In this document: positions 59,920 to 64,000 of the stretch, one piece after another
Layout: each line of letters begins with the position of its first letter
Position numbering within the stretch: the stretch's first letter is position 1
Source of the DNA: an uncultured Bacteroidales bacterium
GTDB lineage: Bacteria; Bacteroidota; Bacteroidia; Bacteroidales; Muribaculaceae
Direction: 5' to 3'
DNA: 64,000 bases
NCBI GenBank assembly: GCA_902792435.1
Contig: CADAZN010000015.1
Span: forward strand, 62,001-126,000
Notes under the pieces: generated by a model
The model's database searches: none
The model's input: only the letters and a program-made list of their open reading frames with translations
Told to the model about the DNA's origin: nothing
Position numbers and translations under genes: made by a program

Positions 59920-60675
59920 TTAGAGGAAGGGGTGCTGGTTGATGATGAAGCCCACTTCCTTGAAGCGGTAGTGGTGGAGGGCTTTGTCGAGGGTGTGTCG
60001 CATGACGAGGGTGCCGTCGGGCTTGATTTCCTCGATGGTGGCCTGGAAAAGGGTGCCGCTTGGCGTGGTGAAGGTGTGTGGCTTGCCGTCGTAGCGGTAG
60101 AGGTGCTCGAGGTAACGCTTGTGCAGGTTGTCGAGCTGCTCCCGTGTGCCGTCGAACTGGCAGTAGCGCTCGAGTGTGGTGCCCAGCTCCTCGGTGATGA
60201 CGTTCATGTCATGGGCCTTGCCGGTGATTTGGATGAGCGAGACGGGATTGGGGGCGTTGCTGAGGAACACTTGCTGGTTGATGTTGACACCCACACCGGC
60301 GATGGTGTAGAGGATGCCCTCGTCGTCAAGCGAGTGCTCAATCAATATTCCTCCAATCTTGCGGTCCTCGTAATAGATGTCGTTGGGCCACTTGATTTTG
60401 AAGCCTTGGGCATACTTCTCGAGCACGTCGATAACCGCCAGCGACACCGCCTCGCTCAAGAAGAACTGCTCCTTGACGTCGAGGTTGGGCTTCTTGACGA
60501 GTAGCGACAGGGTGGCATTCTTGCCGGGCTCTGCTTCCCAGGAGTTGCCCTTTTGGCCACGCCCGTTGGTTTGCTTGTAGGCTGCTATCACTGTGCCCGA
60601 TGGCAGAGTGGCAGCATTGCGCTTGATGTAGTCGTTGGTCGACGCGGTTTCCTGCAGCAAAATGATGTGTGACAT
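59920..60675 (-). CDS. birA: Biotin--[acetyl-CoA-carboxylase] ligase
   Basis: Attaches biotin to the carboxyl carrier protein. 251 residues, the short form without the N-terminal repressor domain. It has ETASTNDYIK, the nucleotide loop GRGQKGNSWEAEPGKN, and KWPNDIYYEDRKIGGILIE with the catalytic lysine. The C-terminal SH3-like domain (about 205-250) is present. It follows tsaE by 69 bases in a minus-strand housekeeping cluster. Confidence 0.94.
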   Translation of the reverse strand: MSHIILLQETASTNDYIKRNAATLPSGTVIAAYKQTNGRGQKGNSWEAEPGKNATLSLLVKKPNLDVKEQFFLSEAVSLAVIDVLEKYAQGFKIKWPNDIYYEDRKIGGILIEHSLDDEGILYTIAGVGVNINQQVFLSNAPNPVSLIQITGKAHDMNVITEELGTTLERYCQFDGTREQLDNLHKRYLEHLYRYDGKPHTFTTPSGTLFQATIEEIKPDGTLVMRHTLDKALHHYRFKEVGFIINQHPFL

Positions 60676-60744
60676 TGCTATATCGTGCGGGAGAGGTAAT
60701 GGGTTACTAAATGTGATGTGGTTGCGTTATTGGCTAGAGAGATA

Positions 60745-61185
60745 TCACTCGGGCAGCGTCATCTTGACGAGGCGGCTCTGGGTGTCGTGATCGACGGTGA
60801 TGTCGACGCGCACGGTGTCGTCGGGCAGGAGTCCCTCGATTCTCTCGGGCCACTCGATGAGGCAAACGGCTCCGCAGTCGAAGTAGTCTTCGGCGCCGAT
60901 GTCCTGCGCCTCGGCCTCGTTCTCGAGTCGGTAGCAGTCGAAGTGGTAGATTAGCTCGGCAGTGGTGTCGCTGCGATACTCATTGATGATGGCAAAGGAA
61001 GGAGAGCTGGTGATGTCGGTCTCCACTCCCAGCAGATGGCACAGCTCGTTGATGAAAGTGGTCTTTCCGGCTCCCATCTCGCCATAGAAGGCGAAGACAG
61101 TGTAGTCGCCCATCTCGGTCATAAACTTATAGGCAGCTCCCTCGAGATCGTCGAGCGAGTTCATTTTGAATTCTAATGTTTTCAT
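60745..61185 (-). CDS. tsaE: tRNA threonylcarbamoyladenosine biosynthesis ATPase
   Basis: The ATPase partner of TsaB/TsaD in making t6A37 on ANN-decoding tRNAs. 146 residues from the ATG giving MKTLEFKMNSLDDLE; the longer frame upstream overlaps upp and is non-coding. Walker A is GEMGAGKTTF, followed by SPSFAIINEY and FDCYRLEN, and the late IEWPERI is typical. Confidence 0.92.
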   Translation of the reverse strand: MKTLEFKMNSLDDLEGAAYKFMTEMGDYTVFAFYGEMGAGKTTFINELCHLLGVETDITSSPSFAIINEYRSDTTAELIYHFDCYRLENEAEAQDIGAEDYFDCGAVCLIEWPERIEGLLPDDTVRVDITVDHDTQSRLVKMTLPE

Positions 61186-61234
61186 TATAGGTTGGAATTG
61201 AGTAATTGAATAGTGGAAAAAAGTGGCTTGGTGA

Positions 61235-61894
61235 TTAGAGTTTCTCGCCATAGACGAGGTCGCCGGCGTCGCCCAGCCCAGGCACGATGTAGCTGTGCTC
61301 GTTGAGCTCATGGTCGATGTCGCACGCCCAGATGGTGAGGTTCTCGTTAGGAATGTTCTTCTCGACAAAGTCGATGGCCTGATCGGTGGCGATGATAGAC
61401 GCCATGTGCACATGCTTGGGGGTGCCACGGCTCAGGAGAGCCTTGTAGGCGAGAGCCATCGAGAGTCCTGTAGCGAGCATTGGGTCGACGATGCACAGCA
61501 CCTTGTCGTTGATGGCTGGGCAAGCGAGGTACTCGATTTTCACGTCAAACTTGTTGGGGTCATGGGCGTCATATTTGCGATAGGCGCTCACAAATCCGTT
61601 CTCGGCCTTGTCGTAGAAGGTGAGGAATCCCTCGTGCAGTGGCAGTCCGGCACGCAAGATTGTTGCCAGCACCAGTTGGTCGGCAATGACATTGGTCTTG
61701 GCCACCGCAAGTGGAGTGACGGTGTCGATGGTCTTGTAGTCGAGGCGTTTCGAGATTTCGTAGGCCATGATTTGTCCCAAGCGGTGTACGTTGGCGCGGA
61801 ACCTGAGTCGATCCTGCTGAATTTCCTTGTCGCGAATCTCGCTCATGAACTGGCTCACTAGAGAATTGTTCTCACAAAGGTTGATAATTTCCAT
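61235..61894 (-). CDS. upp: Uracil phosphoribosyltransferase
   Basis: Salvages uracil to UMP using PRPP. 219 residues. The phosphoribosyltransferase signature is DPMLATGLSMALA, with ATILRAGLPLHEGFL upstream and YIVPGLGDAGDLVYG near the end, all intact. It starts 11 bases after ribF and belongs to the same minus-strand cluster. Confidence 0.95.
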   Translation of the reverse strand: MEIINLCENNSLVSQFMSEIRDKEIQQDRLRFRANVHRLGQIMAYEISKRLDYKTIDTVTPLAVAKTNVIADQLVLATILRAGLPLHEGFLTFYDKAENGFVSAYRKYDAHDPNKFDVKIEYLACPAINDKVLCIVDPMLATGLSMALAYKALLSRGTPKHVHMASIIATDQAIDFVEKNIPNENLTIWACDIDHELNEHSYIVPGLGDAGDLVYGEKL

Positions 61895-61905
61895 GATTAT
61901 TCAAT

Positions 61906-62856
61906 TTATGATTTGTTTGAAATGTATTTGTCAAGAATTTGTTGAGAGAGCTGCTTGTCGTGAGTGAGTTGCTCACGCAGCTGCTCGATGCTACCCAGCT
62001 TGAACTCCAGCCTGAGGAATCGCACAAAGTGGAGCGTGATGGGCTTGCCGTAGATGTCGTCGTCGAAATCAAAGATGTTGACCTCGATAGAGATGTTCTC
62101 GCCATTGTCGAGGGTTGGCCTCTTGCCAATGTTCACCATGCCCTTGTGCCAAGTGCCGTTGACTTGCACCATGACGGCATAGGCACCATTGTGAGGCAGG
62201 ATGAGCGATGGGTCCAATTCTCCAATGTTGGCCGTTGGGAAGCCAATTCCACGGCCGTTGTGGAACCCATGAATTACCTTGCCAGCAAGCTCAAAGGGAC
62301 GGCCCATGCAGTTCATGGCGTCCTCGACGCGTCCGCCAGCGATGAGCTGTCGCACGATGGAGGAGCTCACAGGGGCATACTCGCCCAGATATTCTGGGGC
62401 CTTGAGCACCTCGACTCCAACGAGCTTGCCCTGCTCCACATATTTTGGGAACGAGGCGTTGTGGTCATGGCCGAAACGGTGGTTGTAGCCCATGACCAGG
62501 CTGTTGACGTTGAACTGGTCGTGAAGCTTTGCCATGAACTCGCGTGAGCTCAAATTGGCAAGCTGCTCGTTGAAGTCGAGCAGTATGAGATAGTCGGGGT
62601 TGGTTTCGCTGATGGCCTCGATTTTCTTGTCGAGTGTCATCAGAGCCTTGGGGAAGCCCGTGGGGTTGACAACGCGCTGCGGGTGTCGTGCAAAGGTGAT
62701 GATGGCACTCTTGTTGCCTCGGACCTTGGCCTCTTGCTTGAGAGCGTTGATGAGTGTGAGGTGGCCCAGGTGCATGCCGTCGAACATGCCTATGGTAGCA
62801 GTCAAGCGCTGCTCGTCGTTGGCCGATATGTGATCGCTTGCCCTGAGTGTTTTCAT
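61906..62856 (-). CDS. ribF: Bifunctional riboflavin kinase/FAD synthetase
   Basis: Converts riboflavin to FMN and FAD. The N-terminal FAD synthetase domain has GMFDGMHLGHLTLI and GYNHRFGHD. The C-terminal riboflavin kinase domain (from about residue 185) has GRGIGFPTANI and KGMVNIGKRPT. 316 residues, intact. Its start overlaps the HAD phosphatase stop by 4 bases. Confidence 0.95.
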   Translation of the reverse strand: MKTLRASDHISANDEQRLTATIGMFDGMHLGHLTLINALKQEAKVRGNKSAIITFARHPQRVVNPTGFPKALMTLDKKIEAISETNPDYLILLDFNEQLANLSSREFMAKLHDQFNVNSLVMGYNHRFGHDHNASFPKYVEQGKLVGVEVLKAPEYLGEYAPVSSSIVRQLIAGGRVEDAMNCMGRPFELAGKVIHGFHNGRGIGFPTANIGELDPSLILPHNGAYAVMVQVNGTWHKGMVNIGKRPTLDNGENISIEVNIFDFDDDIYGKPITLHFVRFLRLEFKLGSIEQLREQLTHDKQLSQQILDKYISNKS

Positions 62857-63488
62857 TGCCTCTCGAGTTGGTTGATAATGTCGATAAATTCCTGGCCTGG
62901 CTCAACGAGCGCGGTCTTGAAGCCCAATTTGGCTGCAGCGTCGAGATTCTCCTGGCCGTCGTCAAAGAACAGTGTCTCCTCGGGCTTGATGCCCATGGTT
63001 GAGACTGCATAGTCGAAAATCTTGCGGTCGGGCTTGTTGCTGCGAGCGATGTAGGACACGGTGACGCCGTCGAAATAGGCGTTCACATCGAGCCCTTCCT
63101 GTGCAAATGCACGGGCTATGACCCCCTCAAACATGAGCGGGTTGGTGTTGGACAGGATATAGGTGCGATAGCGCTTGCGAAGCTCTCGCAAGGCTTGGAG
63201 CCTGTGAAGAGGAATGCCCACGATGAATGAGCTGAAGGCGTGATCCATCTGCTCGTCGGTGATTCCGGGGGGCATGAGTGGCCGCAGTGCGTCGTGAAAC
63301 TCGTTGATGGTGATGTCGCCATTCTCAAGTGCGAAGAACGGCCCTTCCTGCTTGTAAAGGCCGATGAGCCGCTCGGGATTCTCCATTCCCAACAGCCTCA
63401 ACTCATCGAGGCAACGGTCACGCTCAATGTCCACAATTACACCGCCCTGGTCAAAGAGCAGGTTCTTGATGCCATGGATGGTAGTCAT
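62853..63488 (-). CDS. HAD family phosphatase
   Basis: A 211-residue haloacid dehalogenase-type hydrolase (subfamily IA, YihX-like). Motif I is FDQGGVIVD, motif II is YILSNTN, and motif III/IV is EETLFFDDGQENLDAA. Members often dephosphorylate sugar phosphates or nucleotides such as FMN. The 4-base overlap with ribF suggests, but does not prove, a role in flavin metabolism. Confidence 0.85.
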   Translation of the reverse strand: MTTIHGIKNLLFDQGGVIVDIERDRCLDELRLLGMENPERLIGLYKQEGPFFALENGDITINEFHDALRPLMPPGITDEQMDHAFSSFIVGIPLHRLQALRELRKRYRTYILSNTNPLMFEGVIARAFAQEGLDVNAYFDGVTVSYIARSNKPDRKIFDYAVSTMGIKPEETLFFDDGQENLDAAAKLGFKTALVEPGQEFIDIINQLERQ

Positions 63489-63536
63489 AAAAACCTCTTA
63501 CAAAAGAGTTATAAATAACGCTTTAAAGTGCATTAA

Positions 63537-64000
63537 TTAGTCGGGCATTTCTTTCTTGATGATGCGCATGGTGTCGTTGCACAGCTTGATGAAAACCTCA
63601 CGGTTCTTGAGCAGGCTGCTAGTTTTCACTTGCCTATCAAGTCCCTTGAAGATGAAGCCTGTGTCGCTCGACTCGAGTGCTCTCATCGCAGCTATTGCGC
63701 CGTCCTCGGGGTTGTGGATGAGAGTTTGACCAACACGGTCGCGCACCATGTCGAGCCAGTGGCTCAGGGTGAGCATGCTGGCGTTGATGATGCCAGGGTC
63801 GGCGCAGTTGACGGTCACGTGGCGCGTGCGCAGCGTGGTCGACATGTAGATTGAGAAGAGGGTGAGAGCCAGCTTGCTTTGTGCAAAAGTGGTGAGTGGC
63901 ACAAAGTTGTTGACAGCGGGAAACTCGTAGGGGAGAGAAGTGAGGTTGCGCATGAGCGAGGTAGTCATCACGATGCGACCGCCTTTGTCATGGAACATGG
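63537..64000 (-). CDS. SDR family oxidoreductase, partial (N-terminus outside window)
   Basis: The C-terminal part (at least 153 residues) of a short-chain dehydrogenase related to the retinol-dehydrogenase-like group. The nucleotide-binding N-terminus lies beyond the right edge. IVMTTS is the serine strand and NCADPGII the loop after the active site. The position of the catalytic Tyr in YxxSKLA is Phe here (FAQSKLA, codon TTT), so normal oxidoreductase activity is doubtful. It lies 48 bases upstream of the HAD gene and probably shares its transcript. Confidence 0.75.
   Translation of the reverse strand, partial: MFHDKGGRIVMTTSLMRNLTSLPYEFPAVNNFVPLTTFAQSKLALTLFSIYMSTTLRTRHVTVNCADPGIINASMLTLSHWLDMVRDRVGQTLIHNPEDGAIAAMRALESSDTGFIFKGLDRQVKTSSLLKNREVFIKLCNDTMRIIKKEMPD

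Noticed and set aside
61186..61428. An N-terminal extension of TsaE
   Set aside because: The extra 81 codons overlap upp and look like a shadow frame; the ATG at 61185 gives a normal-length TsaE.

Overview
The window is a stretch of chromosome from a member of the Bacteroidales. Muribaculaceae or Prevotellaceae-like is my inference. The evidence is promoters of the Bacteroidetes form (TTTG, about 19-21 bases, TAnnTTTG), no Shine-Dalgarno sites, lipoproteins and lineage-typical families (DUF4254, DUF5672, DUF4491, YfhO, C69 dipeptidases, BspA-like repeats), and the Bacteroidales gene order of the division and cell-wall cluster. No rRNA, insertion sequence, prophage or CRISPR array was seen. 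One tRNA (Asp, GTC) is present.

Layout. 0.2-1.7 kb: a sodium:solute symporter. 1.7-6.6 kb (minus strand): one operon running rnpA, a YidD-TatD fusion, DUF5672, DUF4254, a family 9 glycosyltransferase and a sugar-nucleotide-type epimerase. 6.7-12.2 kb: a C69 dipeptidase, an alpha/beta hydrolase, an amino-acid permease and a lipoprotein. 12.3-13.8 kb: metK behind a SAM-II-like riboswitch leader. 13.9-25.3 kb: accessory envelope genes, including a Sel1-repeat protein, a PafA-like phosphatase, a tandem PAP2 protein, an LD-carboxypeptidase, an S24 repressor with its operators, a broken beta-lactamase-family gene and a BspA/dockerin/SGNH protein. 25.3-31.6 kb: YfhO, topA and a lipoprotein. 32.0-47.6 kb: the complete dcw cluster from rsmH to ftsZ without mraZ, followed by serS. 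49.3-52.6 kb: tRNA-Asp, a LuxR-type regulator, a GC-rich second C69 dipeptidase and a ClbS/DfsB-like protein. 53.0-58.4 kb: a type I restriction-modification operon (hsdM-hsdS-hsdR) with a BamE-like gene at its head. 58.5-59.7 kb: repeat-rich DNA and a small secreted helical protein. 59.9-64 kb (minus strand): housekeeping genes birA, tsaE, upp, ribF, a HAD phosphatase and a partial SDR.

The most unusual feature is a set of at least 18 intergenic arrays made of tandem 7-base units. Unit sequence varies from array to array, but the 7-base period is kept, in one case for 25 consecutive units ending exactly at a promoter -7 box. Some arrays begin on a stop codon, run into a start codon or overwrite a gene's 3' end, and several sit between essential dcw genes. 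A 43-base element lies inside some of these arrays. Its two full copies are perfect inverted repeats that bracket the restriction-modification segment.

The second strong signal is the metK leader: an H-type pseudoknot matching SAM-II, followed by two mutually exclusive hairpins, one of which covers the metK start codon.
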